From NCBI RefSeq assembly GCF_029238675.1, contig NZ_JAQWFR010000017.1:62001-126000 (forward strand): 64,000 nucleotides of DNA, written 5' to 3'. Shown here in pieces: positions 53,093 through 63,093 of the stretch. Position 1 is the stretch's first letter. Every line of letters starts with the position of its first letter. The DNA is from Oceanicoccus sp. (GTDB taxonomy: Bacteria; Pseudomonadota; Gammaproteobacteria; Pseudomonadales; Dasaniaceae). Both the position numbers and the translations under genes were made by a program. Below the pieces are notes generated by a model. That model was given only the letters and a program-made list of their open reading frames with translations, was not told the origin of the DNA and made no database searches.

Positions 53093-53118
53093 GCAATGAT
53101 AGCGCATGCTATCATTGC
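53093..53118. promoter_or_regulatory. Inverted repeat, likely FitAB operator
   Basis: GCAATGATAGC (53093-53103) and GCTATCATTGC (53108-53118) are perfect inverted 11-bp arms around GCAT. It lies 29 bp upstream of the antitoxin start, in the spacing seen for FitAB/VapBC operators. Confidence 0.7.
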
Positions 53119-53144
53119 TAGCAATATAAGATAATATGCTGGCA

Positions 53145-53867
53145 TCAGGGCGTCCTCGCCAATACCCAGATATGGACTTCACCAGCCCCTGCGTCCAATA
53201 GCTGCTTAGTCACTTCAGTAGCCGTCGCCCCTGTTGTCATCACATCATCAACCACTGCCACACATTGCCCCTCTAAAACCTGCGTCGCCTCAAAAGCCCC
53301 CTTCAGATTTTGCCGTCGCTGTTGAGCATCGAGTTGTTGCTGGGGAGGCGTAAATTGGCTGCGTTTCAGCAGGGTTAATAAAGGTATACCTAACCCTTTA
53401 GAGAGATAACCGGCGATATGCTCACTCTGGTTAAAGCCACGCTTAAGCCGCCTGCGCCAATGCAGGGGAATGGGGGTAATGATATCGGGCAGATCGTGAT
53501 TGTAAGCACTGACAAACCTATTAAGGCCGGCCAGTGTTAAGACTTTTCCATAACTAAGATGCCGGTTGTACTTAAATCCACCAATCAGCTCCGCCACAGG
53601 GTACTGATATAAATAGCTAGCCACCGTCCGTTCAAAGGGTGGTGGCATTAGCTGGCATTGGCCGCAAAGCGTCTGATCCAAGCTGGGCAACGGTAAGGCG
53701 CAATGGCGGCAATGAGGGCCTAATCCTGGCAGCTCGGCCTCACAGCCTTGGCATATATCCAGCCCAGGCTGGCCAATGGCATCACAGAGAATACAGCGCC
53801 CAGTCAGGCTCAAGCCCTTAAAGGCTTGAAAAACAGAAAGTCCTGGCTGGAAAAAGCTGTTAACCAT
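53145..53867 (-). CDS. comF: ComF family phosphoribosyltransferase-like protein
   Basis: The 240-aa product has an N-terminal zinc-ribbon-like set of cysteines (CILCDAIGQPGLDICQGC...CRHCALPL...LCGQC) and a C-terminal type I phosphoribosyltransferase domain with the PRPP motif VAVVDDVMTTGATATE. ComF supports natural transformation in Gram-positive and some gamma species by handling incoming single-stranded DNA; the enzymatic role is unknown. It is divergent from bioB, with 110 bp between starts. Confidence 0.93.
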   Translation of the reverse strand: MVNSFFQPGLSVFQAFKGLSLTGRCILCDAIGQPGLDICQGCEAELPGLGPHCRHCALPLPSLDQTLCGQCQLMPPPFERTVASYLYQYPVAELIGGFKYNRHLSYGKVLTLAGLNRFVSAYNHDLPDIITPIPLHWRRRLKRGFNQSEHIAGYLSKGLGIPLLTLLKRSQFTPPQQQLDAQQRRQNLKGAFEATQVLEGQCVAVVDDVMTTGATATEVTKQLLDAGAGEVHIWVLARTP

Positions 53868-53882
53868 AACTATCCTTGTAGG

Positions 53883-53910
53883 TTGACAGGTGGGTGATAA
53901 TCCTTATCAT
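53883..53910 (+). promoter_or_regulatory. Putative sigma70 promoter of the bio operon
   Basis: Perfect TTGACA (53883-53888), 16-bp spacer and TATCAT (53905-53910). It points to bioB, whose ATG is about 60 nt downstream of the predicted start. No convincing BirA box was recognised. Confidence 0.55.
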
Positions 53911-53977
53911 TAGCGCCCACTTTAGGGGATATTGTGCCCCTGTTCCAGACCTTATTTTAACCTTGCAGGATTGCCCT

Positions 53978-55036
53978 ATGACCGCCGCAAATAGCCTGGT
54001 TCGCCACGATTGGACGCCACAGGAAGTTCAGTCTTTATTCGAGCTGCCCTTTAATGATTTGCTATTTAAAGCCCAGGCGGTTCACCGCCAGTACTTTAAT
54101 CCTAATGAGGTGCAGGTCAGCACGTTATTGTCGATCAAAACCGGTGCCTGCCCTGAAGACTGTAAGTATTGCCCCCAGAGCAATCGCTATGACACTGGTC
54201 TGGAAAAAGAAAAATTAATGGAAGTTGAAAAGGTATTACAGGAGGCGGCAGAAGCCAAAGCCACTGGCGCAACTCGCTTCTGTATGGGTGCCGCCTGGCG
54301 TTCACCTAAGGCTAAAGATATGCCCTATGTCACCGCCATGGTTAAAGGCGTGAAGGAAATGGGTTTGGAAAGCTGTATGACGCTGGGTATGTTAACGGCG
54401 GATCAGGCGGCTGAGTTATCGGAAGCAGGCCTTGATTATTACAACCATAATTTAGATACCTCACCGGAGTTTTACGGTGAAGTGATTACCACCCGTACTT
54501 ATTCAGATCGTCTAACGACTATCTCTAATGTTCGCGATGCCGGTATTAAAGTCTGCAGTGGCGGTATTGTCGGTATGGGTGAAACGGTTAAAGACCGCGC
54601 CGGTTTGTTAATTCAGTTATCCAATATGCCGCAGCACCCTGAAAGTGTGCCCATTAATATGTTGGTGCGTGTTGAAGGCACGCCCTTGGCGCAAGAAGCC
54701 GATTTGGATAATTTTGATTTTATTCGCACTATCGCGGTTGCGCGTATTTTAATGCCAGAGTCTCATGTGCGTTTGTCGGCTGGCCGTGAAGCAATGAATG
54801 AAGAAATGCATGCCTTGGCTTATTTTGCCGGTGCCAATTCTATTTTTTACGGTGAGAAGTTATTAACCACCGCCAACCCTGAAGCAAATAAAGATTTGCA
54901 GTTATTTGATCGCTTGGGCATTCAGCCAGAAGATCGTACGGTTGAGCGCTGCGATGACGGTGAAGAAGATCGTATCCGCGAGCAAATTCAACAAGCTGAA
55001 AACGATAAGTTTTTCTACGACGCAGCGCAGGCCTAA
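53978..55036 (+). CDS. bioB: Biotin synthase
   Basis: BioB is the radical-SAM enzyme that inserts sulphur into dethiobiotin. The 352-aa product (E. coli 346) has the radical-SAM motif [11 protein letters not shown] with its three cysteines, the conserved YNHNLDT segment and a C-terminal FYDAA tail. The start at 53978 ([13 protein letters not shown]) fits the family; a longer frame from 53894 would run through the promoter. Confidence 0.97.
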   Translation: MTAANSLVRHDWTPQEVQSLFELPFNDLLFKAQAVHRQYFNPNEVQVSTLLSIKTGACPEDCKYCPQSNRYDTGLEKEKLMEVEKVLQEAAEAKATGATRFCMGAAWRSPKAKDMPYVTAMVKGVKEMGLESCMTLGMLTADQAAELSEAGLDYYNHNLDTSPEFYGEVITTRTYSDRLTTISNVRDAGIKVCSGGIVGMGETVKDRAGLLIQLSNMPQHPESVPINMLVRVEGTPLAQEADLDNFDFIRTIAVARILMPESHVRLSAGREAMNEEMHALAYFAGANSIFYGEKLLTTANPEANKDLQLFDRLGIQPEDRTVERCDDGEEDRIREQIQQAENDKFFYDAAQA

Positions 55037-55059
55037 ACCTGCGCCCAAGCGGCAACCCT

Positions 55060-56220
55060 ATGTCAGACCCTTTTAAACTGACTGCAGCGCTCGACGAGCG
55101 TAAGTCCAACCATTTATATCGACAGCGGCGAATACTGGAAAGTGCTCAGGGCGCTGAAGTGATTGTGGACGGCAAACCTTATTTAAACTTCTGCAGTAAC
55201 GATTATTTGGGTTTGGCTAATCACCCCGATGTGATTGCCGCATTTACTTCTTCGGCTAACGACTTTGGTGTGGGAAGCGGCGCTTCGCATTTGGTGTGTG
55301 GCCATAGCAGCCTACATCATCAGTTAGAAGAAGAGCTGGCTGATTTTGTGGGGCGTGATCGCGCGGTATTATTTTCCACCGGCTATATGGCAAATTTGGG
55401 TGTCGTCAATGCCCTGATGGGTAAGCAAGATGCAGTGTTTGAAGATAAGCTTAATCATGCATCTCTATTGGATGCCGGTTTATTATCCGGCGCGCGCTTC
55501 CAGCGCTTTTTGCATAATGATTTAGATAATCTTGAGTCCCGCCTTAAAAAATCAACCGACAATAAAAAACTTATCGTTGTTGATAGCGTTTTTAGTATGG
55601 ATGGAGATCTGGCACCGCTGGATAATTTGGCTGCGTTAGCCAAAAAGTATAATGCCGGATTAATGGCCGATGATGCTCACGGTTTCGGTGTGTTAGGTAA
55701 CGCCGGTGCCGGCTGCGCTGACCATTTTAATTTAGATCAACAACAGCTTCCGGTATTAATGGGAACGCTAGGCAAAGGCTTGGGTAGTTTTGGTGCTTTT
55801 GTTGCTGGTAGTGAAGATCTGGCTGAAACCTTAATTCAATTTTCCCGTTCCTATATTTATACCACCGCCTTACCTCCAGCTGTAGCCGCCGCCAGTTTGG
55901 CCAGTTTAAAGATTGTGCGTGAGGATGCAGACCGTCGCCAGCATTTATATTCCTTGATCACTCACTTTAGGCAAGGTGCTGAACAGCTCGGTTTAGAACT
56001 GATGCCTTCAATAACCGCTATCCAGCCATTGATGATAGGCAGTAATGAAAAGGCGATAGCAATCAGTGATGCCTTATTGGAAAAAGGTTTTTTAATCAGC
56101 GCTATTCGCCCACCAACGGTACCTGCTAATTCAGCGCGCTTACGTATTACCTTAAGTGCAGCACATAGCGAAGATCAGGTAGACAGCTTATTAAAGGCCT
56201 TAGCTGAGGTGATGCTGTGA
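55060..56220 (+). CDS. bioF: 8-amino-7-oxononanoate synthase
   Basis: BioF condenses pimeloyl-ACP/CoA with alanine using pyridoxal phosphate. The 386-aa product (E. coli 384) has [10 protein letters not shown], a substrate-binding [14 protein letters not shown], the [10 protein letters not shown] motif and the PLP lysine in [12 protein letters not shown]. It lies 23 bp after bioB and its stop overlaps the start of the bioH-bioC fusion by 4 bp. Confidence 0.97.
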   Translation: MSDPFKLTAALDERKSNHLYRQRRILESAQGAEVIVDGKPYLNFCSNDYLGLANHPDVIAAFTSSANDFGVGSGASHLVCGHSSLHHQLEEELADFVGRDRAVLFSTGYMANLGVVNALMGKQDAVFEDKLNHASLLDAGLLSGARFQRFLHNDLDNLESRLKKSTDNKKLIVVDSVFSMDGDLAPLDNLAALAKKYNAGLMADDAHGFGVLGNAGAGCADHFNLDQQQLPVLMGTLGKGLGSFGAFVAGSEDLAETLIQFSRSYIYTTALPPAVAAASLASLKIVREDADRRQHLYSLITHFRQGAEQLGLELMPSITAIQPLMIGSNEKAIAISDALLEKGFLISAIRPPTVPANSARLRITLSAAHSEDQVDSLLKALAEVML

Positions 56221-57779
56221 GGCCTGCCTTAGTTCTACTTCATGGCTGGGGTATGTCGAGTCTGGTATGGCAGGAGTGGCTGCCAACCTTAGGTGAGCAT
56301 TTTACGGTGATCCAGATTGACCTGCCCGGTTATGGCTTAAGTGATACAGGACGTTATGAAGATGTTGACACCTTAATCACTGAACTTCTGGCTGACCTTC
56401 CCGACAAAGCTATTTATCTGGGTTATTCCTTAGGCGGTATGTTAGCCACCACCATTGCCAGCCATTTTCCCGAGCGGGTAATCGCGTTAGTGACCTTGGC
56501 CAGCAACTTACAATTTATCGCTGATGACCAGTGGCCCCATGCTATGGATAAAAAAGTTTTTGATGATTTTTATTCACTGGTGGCAAGCAATGCGGCCATG
56601 GCTAAAAAACGCTTTGCCGGTTTGCAGGCCTATGGTTCAGGTCAGGAAAAAGCGTTGGTAAAAACGCTTAGGGCAAAAAAAGAAACAGTAGCCGATGATG
56701 TACTAAAAAATTCACTGGATCTGTTAGCGATAATCAACAATACACAGCTAATCGATACACTAAAAGTTCCTGCACTTTATCTTTATGGTGAAAACGACAA
56801 TCTAGTGCCACTAAGTGCTGCCAATGCCTTAAAAGACAGGCTTGGAGATTCCGTTAATATTATTCCCGATACTTGCCACGCTCTGTTTTTGGATAAACCA
56901 GAAACTTGTTGGGCTGTTATTGATAGTTGGCTGGATAACGCTATTGAACTATCACCAAAAAAACGCGTACTGGATAAACAACAGGTAGCACGGTCTTTTA
57001 GTCGCGCCGCAGAGACTTACGACAGTGTTGCTAACTTGCAGCGTCGTATCGGTAATCGCCTGATCAGTTTTTTACCGCCAGTTCCTGCAGAAGTGGTTTT
57101 AGATTTAGGTTGCGGCACGGGTTTTTTTGCCAAGCCATTACAAGAGGCCTACCCCGATGGCCAGGTGATTGGTTTGGATCTTGCCGAAGGTATGGTCGAT
57201 CATGCTTCAAAACATCAACCAGGCTGCCAATGGCTTTGCGGTGATGCAGAAAATTTACCGCTGGCTGATAATTCCGTAGATATTATTTTTTCTAGCTTGG
57301 CGATTCAATGGTGCGAGGATAGCCAGGCTTTATTTGCGGAGGTGTTTAGAGTCTTAAAACCTTCGGGAAGTTTTGTCTTTGCCACTCTTGGCCCTAATAC
57401 CCTACATGAATTACGTCGGGCCTGGCATCAGGTGGATAATTATGTTCATGTCAATCGTTTTACTGAGCGAGAGGTGATTGATACAGCAATCAACAGTGCA
57501 GGTTTTTTATCGGCTTACCAAACGGTTGAAGAAAATATTGTGCTGCAGTACGACACACTTAAACAACTCACCAAAGAATTAAAAGCATTAGGTGCTCATA
57601 ATGTTAATAGTGGCCGCCCAACCGGTTTAACCGGTAAGCAAAGAATTCGCGGATTAATGGCTGCCTATGATCAGCAACGAAATCCGCAGGGTGCTTTACC
57701 AGCAACTTATCAAGCTTGGTTTGGTGTTTTAGAAAAGCCGGCGCTGGCTCAAACGGTTCAACGGCAAGGGTTGAGATAG
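56217..57779 (+). CDS. bioHC: Fused BioH-BioC: pimeloyl-ACP methyl ester esterase / malonyl-ACP O-methyltransferase
   Basis: The 520-aa protein joins two biotin enzymes. Residues about 1-245 are a BioH alpha/beta hydrolase: LLHGWG oxyanion region, nucleophile Ser71 in GYSLGG, acid Asp194 (GENDNLVP) and His221 ([12 protein letters not shown]). Residues about 250-520 are a BioC SAM methyltransferase beginning [19 protein letters not shown] with [10 protein letters not shown] at 295-304. BioC starts pimeloyl synthesis by methylating malonyl-ACP, and BioH cleaves the methyl ester at the end. The gene starts with GTG, overlaps bioF by 4 bp and has GAGGTG upstream. Such fusions are found in some Cellvibrionales. 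Confidence 0.95.
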   Translation: MRPALVLLHGWGMSSLVWQEWLPTLGEHFTVIQIDLPGYGLSDTGRYEDVDTLITELLADLPDKAIYLGYSLGGMLATTIASHFPERVIALVTLASNLQFIADDQWPHAMDKKVFDDFYSLVASNAAMAKKRFAGLQAYGSGQEKALVKTLRAKKETVADDVLKNSLDLLAIINNTQLIDTLKVPALYLYGENDNLVPLSAANALKDRLGDSVNIIPDTCHALFLDKPETCWAVIDSWLDNAIELSPKKRVLDKQQVARSFSRAAETYDSVANLQRRIGNRLISFLPPVPAEVVLDLGCGTGFFAKPLQEAYPDGQVIGLDLAEGMVDHASKHQPGCQWLCGDAENLPLADNSVDIIFSSLAIQWCEDSQALFAEVFRVLKPSGSFVFATLGPNTLHELRRAWHQVDNYVHVNRFTEREVIDTAINSAGFLSAYQTVEENIVLQYDTLKQLTKELKALGAHNVNSGRPTGLTGKQRIRGLMAAYDQQRNPQGALPATYQAWFGVLEKPALAQTVQRQGLR

Positions 57780-57780
57780 T

Positions 57781-58467
57781 ATGGGGCAACAATTTTTTAT
57801 AGCAGGTACAGATACCGATGTAGGTAAAACCTTAATTGCTACAGGTATTCTTGCCGCAGCTAACGAGCAAGGTCTATCGACTCTGGCGATAAAACCTGTT
57901 GCCGCCGGTTGTGAAGAAACCCCTGAAGGCTTGCGCAATGAAGACGCGCTGCTACTGCGGGAAACCATGTCAGTCGAGTTGCCTTATGAACAGGTAAACC
58001 CTGTCGCCTTAAAGCCTGCCATCGCCCCGCATATAGCCGCGCAGCAAATCGGCAAGCGTTTGATGGTGTCGCAATTAGCAGGCTATTGCCGTGGCACATT
58101 AATGCAGCGATCAGATCTCGCGGTGATTGAAGGTGCCGGTGGTTGGCGAGTGCCACTCAATCATGTTGAAACACTGGCAGGCCTGGTCAAAGAATTGAAT
58201 CTGCCCGTTATTCTTGTGGTCGGGGTAAAGCTGGGTTGTATCAATCATGCCCTGCTTACCGCAGAGGCTATTGCTAACGATGGTTTAACGTTGGCCGGCT
58301 GGGTAGCAAACCGTCTTGACGCCGGTATGCCCTGTTATGAAGAGAATATCCAAACACTAAAGTCACTGATCAATGCCCCCTGCCTGGGTGAAGTCCCTGT
58401 GTTAGATAAGCCCACAGCGGCTGATGTCAGCCCCTTTTTAACATTAGATCCAGTTATAAACCGCTGA
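57781..58467 (+). CDS. bioD: Dethiobiotin synthetase
   Basis: BioD carboxylates 7,8-diaminopelargonate to dethiobiotin using ATP. The 228-aa product (E. coli 225) begins MGQQFFIAGTDTDVGKTLIATGIL, with the P-loop GTDTDVGKT, and has VIEGAGGWRVPL. It starts 1 nt after the bioHC stop, so it is translationally coupled. bioA is not in this operon. Confidence 0.97.
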   Translation: MGQQFFIAGTDTDVGKTLIATGILAAANEQGLSTLAIKPVAAGCEETPEGLRNEDALLLRETMSVELPYEQVNPVALKPAIAPHIAAQQIGKRLMVSQLAGYCRGTLMQRSDLAVIEGAGGWRVPLNHVETLAGLVKELNLPVILVVGVKLGCINHALLTAEAIANDGLTLAGWVANRLDAGMPCYEENIQTLKSLINAPCLGEVPVLDKPTAADVSPFLTLDPVINR

Positions 58468-58578
58468 TTTTTATAGCCACATCATCTTGGCTAATACGGC
58501 CCTATGAGACATGGAACATGGTTTTTAGCCCGACTCTCTGCTTAAATTATAAGCAATATTAATCAAGAGGTTAGTGGT

Positions 58579-58854
58579 TTGGTCAATTCAATCTTATCGA
58601 CAGGTCTGCAAGGGGTTCAATCCGGTGTAGATACTGTGCAGCGGGCAGCCGAGGATATTGTTAGTGCCACCACCATAGGCCCTGAAGCAGGCCTTGAAGC
58701 AGACCCGGAAACGGCCTCTGGTGATGATGCTCTAGCCAATATTACTGAGGCGGCGGTGTCATTAAGGCGGGGTGAACAGCAGGTGCAGGCTTCCGCTGCG
58801 GTAGTAAAAACCGCCGATGAGGTTCTAGGCACTTTGCTGGATATTACAGCGTGA
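58579..58854 (+). CDS. Small protein resembling the termini of flagellar rod/hook proteins
   Basis: The 91-aa product (TTG start, AAGAGG eight bases upstream) reads MVNSILSTGLQGVQSGVDTVQRAAEDIV at the N-terminus and EAAVSLRRGEQQVQASAAVVKTADEVLGTLLDITA at the C-terminus. These are like the N-terminal and C-terminal helical segments (D0 region) of flagellar rod/hook axial proteins, here joined by a short linker with the folded centre missing. The function is unknown; no flagellar gene is adjacent. Confidence 0.65.
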   Translation: MVNSILSTGLQGVQSGVDTVQRAAEDIVSATTIGPEAGLEADPETASGDDALANITEAAVSLRRGEQQVQASAAVVKTADEVLGTLLDITA

Positions 58855-58979
58855 TTTGTCACGGTCTAACGGACTGAATTTATTTTAAAACCCATCCATA
58901 TTGGCATACCTGCCTCTTCTGAGAGATAATCCACCCTACAGAACTCAATGATTCCAAGCATCGACGTAGGTCTCTCGCC

Positions 58980-59165
58980 ATGGTTAAAGAAAATAAGTTA
59001 TTCCCTGAAGATCAAGCAAAGGTGGACGAGTTCCTGAAAAAAGGCGTTAACTCGGTAGAGCGAAAACCCTTTCGCCCGTTGCGCTTATTGTTAATCTTAG
59101 TTGTGATTGTTACCGGGCTAAGTATCTTTAGCGTTTCTTTGGCTAGAATATCAGGTATATATTAA
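58980..59165 (+). CDS. DUF3094 family small membrane protein
   Basis: The 61-aa product (KLFPEDQAKVDEFLKKGVNSVERKPFRPLRLLL...) has the DUF3094 pattern PEDQxxVDEFLxxGVNxVERKPFRP followed by one membrane segment (about 34-55). The family is found in Pseudomonas and relatives and has no known function. It lies 125 bp after the previous gene and 18 bp before the PilZ gene. Confidence 0.85.
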   Translation: MVKENKLFPEDQAKVDEFLKKGVNSVERKPFRPLRLLLILVVIVTGLSIFSVSLARISGIY

Positions 59166-59183
59166 GTCTGGATTCCTACCCGA

Positions 59184-60032
59184 ATGAGTACATGGCTAAA
59201 GATCTGGTCCCAGGCGCCGATCTTATACGTATTGAATAGAGAATTTATCCTCGGTAATTTGGCTATGATCACATCCTTTATAGATCGCTTTCGCAGCAAG
59301 CCGGCAGTTAAAACTGATAATGCTTTGAATTACACCTACTTAAGCCTGCACCAGGCCCAAAGAAATCGTGATTTTCTGGAGGTGATGATTGAGGGTGATG
59401 AGGTTGTGTACCAGAGCATGATCCTCGAATCAGACCCCACCGAGCGCACAATCCTGATTGATGAGTTGTTTCCCACCGGCTTTTTGGGCTTACCTGGCCA
59501 AAAGGTCCATTTGGCTGTGCGCCAGAAGGGCGGCAGGAAAATCAAGTTTGAGAGCTCCATCCTCGAGCAACACAGTTACGATGAAGCCCCTATCTACGTA
59601 TTGGCAATGCCCCAGGATATAGAAACCAGCCAGCGCCGCAATGCCTACCGGTTGCCGATTGCCGATACCATGGCAATCGATTCTCATTTTATTGGCCCTG
59701 AAGGACAGAGCTATCAAGGCTCTTTACGGAATGTCTCCAGCACGGGAATCGCCGTTGAGGTCTTGCTAGATGGTGAGGCGGCGAATAATTTTCACCCTAA
59801 CGATATGTTAGACGAGTTAGCCTTTGATTTTGCCGGAGTGAATATTCACTGCGAAGCTTCAGTGCGAAGTATTGAGGTGGACGAACACGACCAGAGCCAT
59901 GTTCTGATTGGTGCAGAGTTTGTTGACTTGCCATCAATTGATCAGCGAGTACTTGAGCGTTCGATTATGCGTATTCAGCGCGACAGAATAAAATTATCAA
60001 GCACTTTTGAGAGCGGCATGGCGATAGCCTGA
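59184..60032 (+). CDS. PilZ-domain protein (YcgR-like c-di-GMP receptor)
   Basis: The protein (282 aa from 59184, or 255 aa from an in-frame ATG at 59265; neither start has a clear ribosome-binding site) has an N-terminal YcgR-like domain (about 45-145) and a C-terminal PilZ domain. The PilZ motifs RRNAYRLPI (RxxxR) and NVSSTGIAVEV (D/NxSxxG) are present, so c-di-GMP binding is expected. Proteins of this layout act as motility brakes or adjust cell-surface functions. Confidence 0.9.
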   Translation: MSTWLKIWSQAPILYVLNREFILGNLAMITSFIDRFRSKPAVKTDNALNYTYLSLHQAQRNRDFLEVMIEGDEVVYQSMILESDPTERTILIDELFPTGFLGLPGQKVHLAVRQKGGRKIKFESSILEQHSYDEAPIYVLAMPQDIETSQRRNAYRLPIADTMAIDSHFIGPEGQSYQGSLRNVSSTGIAVEVLLDGEAANNFHPNDMLDELAFDFAGVNIHCEASVRSIEVDEHDQSHVLIGAEFVDLPSIDQRVLERSIMRIQRDRIKLSSTFESGMAIA

Positions 60033-60048
60033 TTGCCCCCGGGCTTTA

Positions 60049-61050
60049 TCAGTCAATCCAGTCGGGAACCGGTAATTTCATACGGCGCAAAAAGGCCGGG
60101 TTAAACAGCTTGCTTTGATAGCGATGACCATAATCACACAGTATCGTTACAATGGTGTGCCCCGGACCCATTTCTTTTGCCAGATGGACAGCACCAGCAA
60201 TATTAATCGCTGATGATCCACCCAGGCAGAGTCCCTCGTGTTTCAGCAGGTCATAAATATAGGGCAGGGCTTCTTCATCACTAATTTGATAGGCCATATC
60301 AATAATGGCTTCGCGGATATTGTCTGTCAGTATGCTAATGCCAATGCCTTCGGCGATAGAGCGACCATCAGCTTTTAATTCACCGTCTTTAAAATAGTTG
60401 TAAAGCGCCGAGCCCATGGGGTCAGCAATGCCAATTTTAATATCGGGATTGTGTGCCTTCAGTGCGGTGCTGACACCGGCTAATGTACCGCCAGTACCTA
60501 CTGCACAAATGAAGCCATCCACTTTGCCGTCGGTTTGTTGCCAAATTTCTTCACCGGTAGTGCGGTTATGGATTTCCATATTGGCAAGATTATCAAACTG
60601 TCGAGCCCAGATTGCACCGCTGTCCAGTTGGTCATTGAGTTTTTCGGCCAGTCGATCGGCTTGATGCACATAGTGATTAGGATCGTTGTAGCTGGTGGCT
60701 TTGACCAGGCGTAAATCGGCGCCATATAAGTCCAGCAATTCAATTTTTTCTTTGCTTTGGGTTTGTGGCATCACTACAACACTTTTGTAGCCCAGGGCAT
60801 TGGCGATCATAGTTAGGCCAATACCGGTATTACCTGCGGTGCCTTCAACGATAGTACCGCCGGACTGTAAGTTACCTTTGGCTTCTGCGTCGCGGATGAT
60901 ACCTAATGCAGTACGATCTTTGATGGAGCCGCCAGGGTTAAGAAACTCCGCTTTGCCATAGATTTCGCAACCGGTGGCTTCTGAAATCTCACGCAGGTAA
61001 ACCAGGGGAGTATTGCCTATCATGTCGGCAAGTGCAGCGTGGGCGGGCAT
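60049..61050 (-). CDS. cysK: Cysteine synthase A (PLP-dependent, CysK type)
   Basis: The enzyme would form cysteine from O-acetylserine and sulphide. The 333-aa product (start at 61050, MPAHAALADMIGNTPLVYLR) has the PLP lysine in GGSIKDRTA, the substrate loop EGTAGNTGIG and the phosphate-binding GTGGTLAGV. The C-terminal YGHRYQSKLFNPAFL is typical of the longer cysteine synthase A type. Distinguishing it from cystathionine beta-synthase-like members needs a phylogeny. Its start is divergent from pgi. Confidence 0.88.
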   Translation of the reverse strand: MPAHAALADMIGNTPLVYLREISEATGCEIYGKAEFLNPGGSIKDRTALGIIRDAEAKGNLQSGGTIVEGTAGNTGIGLTMIANALGYKSVVVMPQTQSKEKIELLDLYGADLRLVKATSYNDPNHYVHQADRLAEKLNDQLDSGAIWARQFDNLANMEIHNRTTGEEIWQQTDGKVDGFICAVGTGGTLAGVSTALKAHNPDIKIGIADPMGSALYNYFKDGELKADGRSIAEGIGISILTDNIREAIIDMAYQISDEEALPYIYDLLKHEGLCLGGSSAINIAGAVHLAKEMGPGHTIVTILCDYGHRYQSKLFNPAFLRRMKLPVPDWID

Positions 61051-61285
61051 AGGGTTTCCTTGGTTGCAGTGGGCTGTATTGATAGGAGGTGATAGTAACC
61101 AGCGCGGGCTAATGTGGCAACTGATAAGCCTCGATGCGGCGCTAATAAGCAGATATAAAAAAGCCAGAGCTGTCACTAAGCTCTCTACCTTACTATTTCG
61201 CTATTGAATTGTTAATATCAGCTATATTTAGCCACAGTCGATACGTTAGACTGTTAGCTATAATAGCTTTAGGGTTGGGGTTTGA

Positions 61286-62908
61286 ATGAGTCGCAATAGT
61301 CTTGAAAGTTGGCAGCAGTTGGAAGCTATGGCTGTTGCTATTGATGGCCAGTCGATTAAACATTTTTTTGCCCAGGACCCCGAGCGGTTTTCAAAATATC
61401 ATATCCCGGGCAATGGCCTGCTGTTTGATTACTCCAAGAATCGCCTTTCTGATGACATTAAAAAAACCTTGCTGCAATTGGCTGAAGACTGTGAGGTGGA
61501 GCGTTGGCGTGATGCCATGTTTAATGGCGATAAAATTAATCGAACGGAAGGTCGCTCAGTTCTCCACACTGCTTTACGTAGTAAGCACTGCCCCGATGAA
61601 GGGATTAATCGGCAAGTCCAGCAGGAATTGGAGCATATTGCCTCATTCTCTACGCGGTTACGTGCCGGAAAGTTGCAAGGCTATAGTGGCCTGGCAATAA
61701 CTGATGTGGTGTGCCTGGGGGTTGGAGGCTCTAATCTCGGCCCTGAAATGATTACTGATGCATTGCCAGCACAGCCCGCTGACTTGTTAAATATGCATTA
61801 TATTTCCAGTGTTGATGCCGTCCCTCTGGAGACCCTATTAGCTGGTCTTAATGCAGAGACAACACTGTTTATTATCTCTTCAAAAACCTTTACTACTACT
61901 GAGACTTTGTTGAATGCAGAAGCTGGCAAGCGCTGGCTGCTCAGCAGGGCGCCGGCATCTGCGGTGGCAAAACACTTTGTTGCAGTAACCGAGGACGTAG
62001 AAAAAGCCTTGTCATTTGGCGTGGCGCTAGCGTACTGCTTCAAAATTTGGGATTGGGTCGGTGGGCGGTTTTCATTATGGTCAGCCATTGGCTTACCTAT
62101 CGCTATTGCCAGGGGCTTTGATACCTTTGAGTCATTGCTGCAGGGTGCCGGCGCGATGGATGACCATTTTCGCAGTGCCCCCATAGAACAAAACATGCCT
62201 ATGATGATGGCTTTAATAGGGGTTTGGAATTCAACTTTCCTGAATATCGATACCCTGGCCATTCTTCCTTATGACCAAAACCTGCATCACCTGCCTGCCT
62301 ATTTGCAGCAGGCGGAGATGGAGAGTAATGGTAAGTCGGTGAATTGGCGGGGCGAAGCGCTGACCTATAAAACCTGTCCAATACTCTGGGGGCAGACCGG
62401 CATTAACGGTCAGCATGCTTTTTACCAGCTTTTACATCAGGGTACTCATGAGGTAGCGGCGGACTTTATTGCCTCTGCTAACAGTTATGGCAAAAGCGAG
62501 ATCCATCATGAGACCTTGCTGGCAAATTGTCTTGCACAATCCCAGGCACTAATGAATGGTGTTAATGCCGCAGAAATTAACAAAGATTTAGAAAGCCATG
62601 GCATGACAGCTGATCAAATAGAGCAACTGCTGCCCCATAAAGTTCATGCTGGTAATCGCCCCAGCAATACCTTGATTATGGATAGGCTGGATGCTTATCA
62701 CCTGGGCGCTCTGGTCGCGTTATATGAGCACAAAGTCTTTGTCCAGGGGATTATTTGGGAAATTTATTCTTTCGACCAGTGGGGCGTTCAGCTGGGGAAA
62801 TTACTTGCTGGCAAGCTACTTTACGATGTTCAGTCTAAAGATAAAATCAGCGAATATGAAAGCTCAACCAATGGCCTGTTAAACTATCTTAAGTCATTTA
62901 AACGATAG
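61286..62908 (+). CDS. pgi: Glucose-6-phosphate isomerase
   Basis: Pgi interconverts glucose-6-phosphate and fructose-6-phosphate. The 540-aa product (E. coli 549) has VVCLGVGGSNLGPEM, FIISSKTFTTTET, DWVGGRFSLWSAIGLP (PGI signature 1) and the C-terminal signature YSFDQWGVQLGKLLA. The upstream region has a TATAAT at 61259-61264 inside a short palindrome AGCTAT-A-ATAGCT, a plausible -10 box, without a good -35. Confidence 0.97.
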   Translation: MSRNSLESWQQLEAMAVAIDGQSIKHFFAQDPERFSKYHIPGNGLLFDYSKNRLSDDIKKTLLQLAEDCEVERWRDAMFNGDKINRTEGRSVLHTALRSKHCPDEGINRQVQQELEHIASFSTRLRAGKLQGYSGLAITDVVCLGVGGSNLGPEMITDALPAQPADLLNMHYISSVDAVPLETLLAGLNAETTLFIISSKTFTTTETLLNAEAGKRWLLSRAPASAVAKHFVAVTEDVEKALSFGVALAYCFKIWDWVGGRFSLWSAIGLPIAIARGFDTFESLLQGAGAMDDHFRSAPIEQNMPMMMALIGVWNSTFLNIDTLAILPYDQNLHHLPAYLQQAEMESNGKSVNWRGEALTYKTCPILWGQTGINGQHAFYQLLHQGTHEVAADFIASANSYGKSEIHHETLLANCLAQSQALMNGVNAAEINKDLESHGMTADQIEQLLPHKVHAGNRPSNTLIMDRLDAYHLGALVALYEHKVFVQGIIWEIYSFDQWGVQLGKLLAGKLLYDVQSKDKISEYESSTNGLLNYLKSFKR

Positions 62909-63010
62909 CTATTCTTAGTTGTGTCCCCTTTTTGATTCAGCAGAGACATCTCTGCGTCCAGTAGTCTTGGCGGCGGAGCCAACTTGAACCCGTGCTAAAA
63001 ACATCTGTCC

Positions 63011-63036
63011 AATAAGATGATTTAATAAGATGATTT
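63011..63036. repeat. Perfect 13-bp tandem duplication before the LPP20-like gene
   Basis: AATAAGATGATTT occurs twice without a gap (63011-63023 and 63024-63036), in the 185-bp intergenic region between pgi and the lipoprotein gene. The rest of that region holds no recognised gene. Confidence 0.7.
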
Positions 63037-63093
63037 CCCCCCGGCATCTATGGCACACTGTTATTGTTCTGACAATAATCAGGGAGTAAGGTT

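Noticed and set aside
61798-62262. 154-codon frame antisense to pgi
   Set aside because: Shadow of the conserved pgi coding sequence; no independent signals.
62909-63010. Possible tRNA-like sequence after pgi
   Set aside because: A few tRNA-like words occur but no cloverleaf can be folded by eye.
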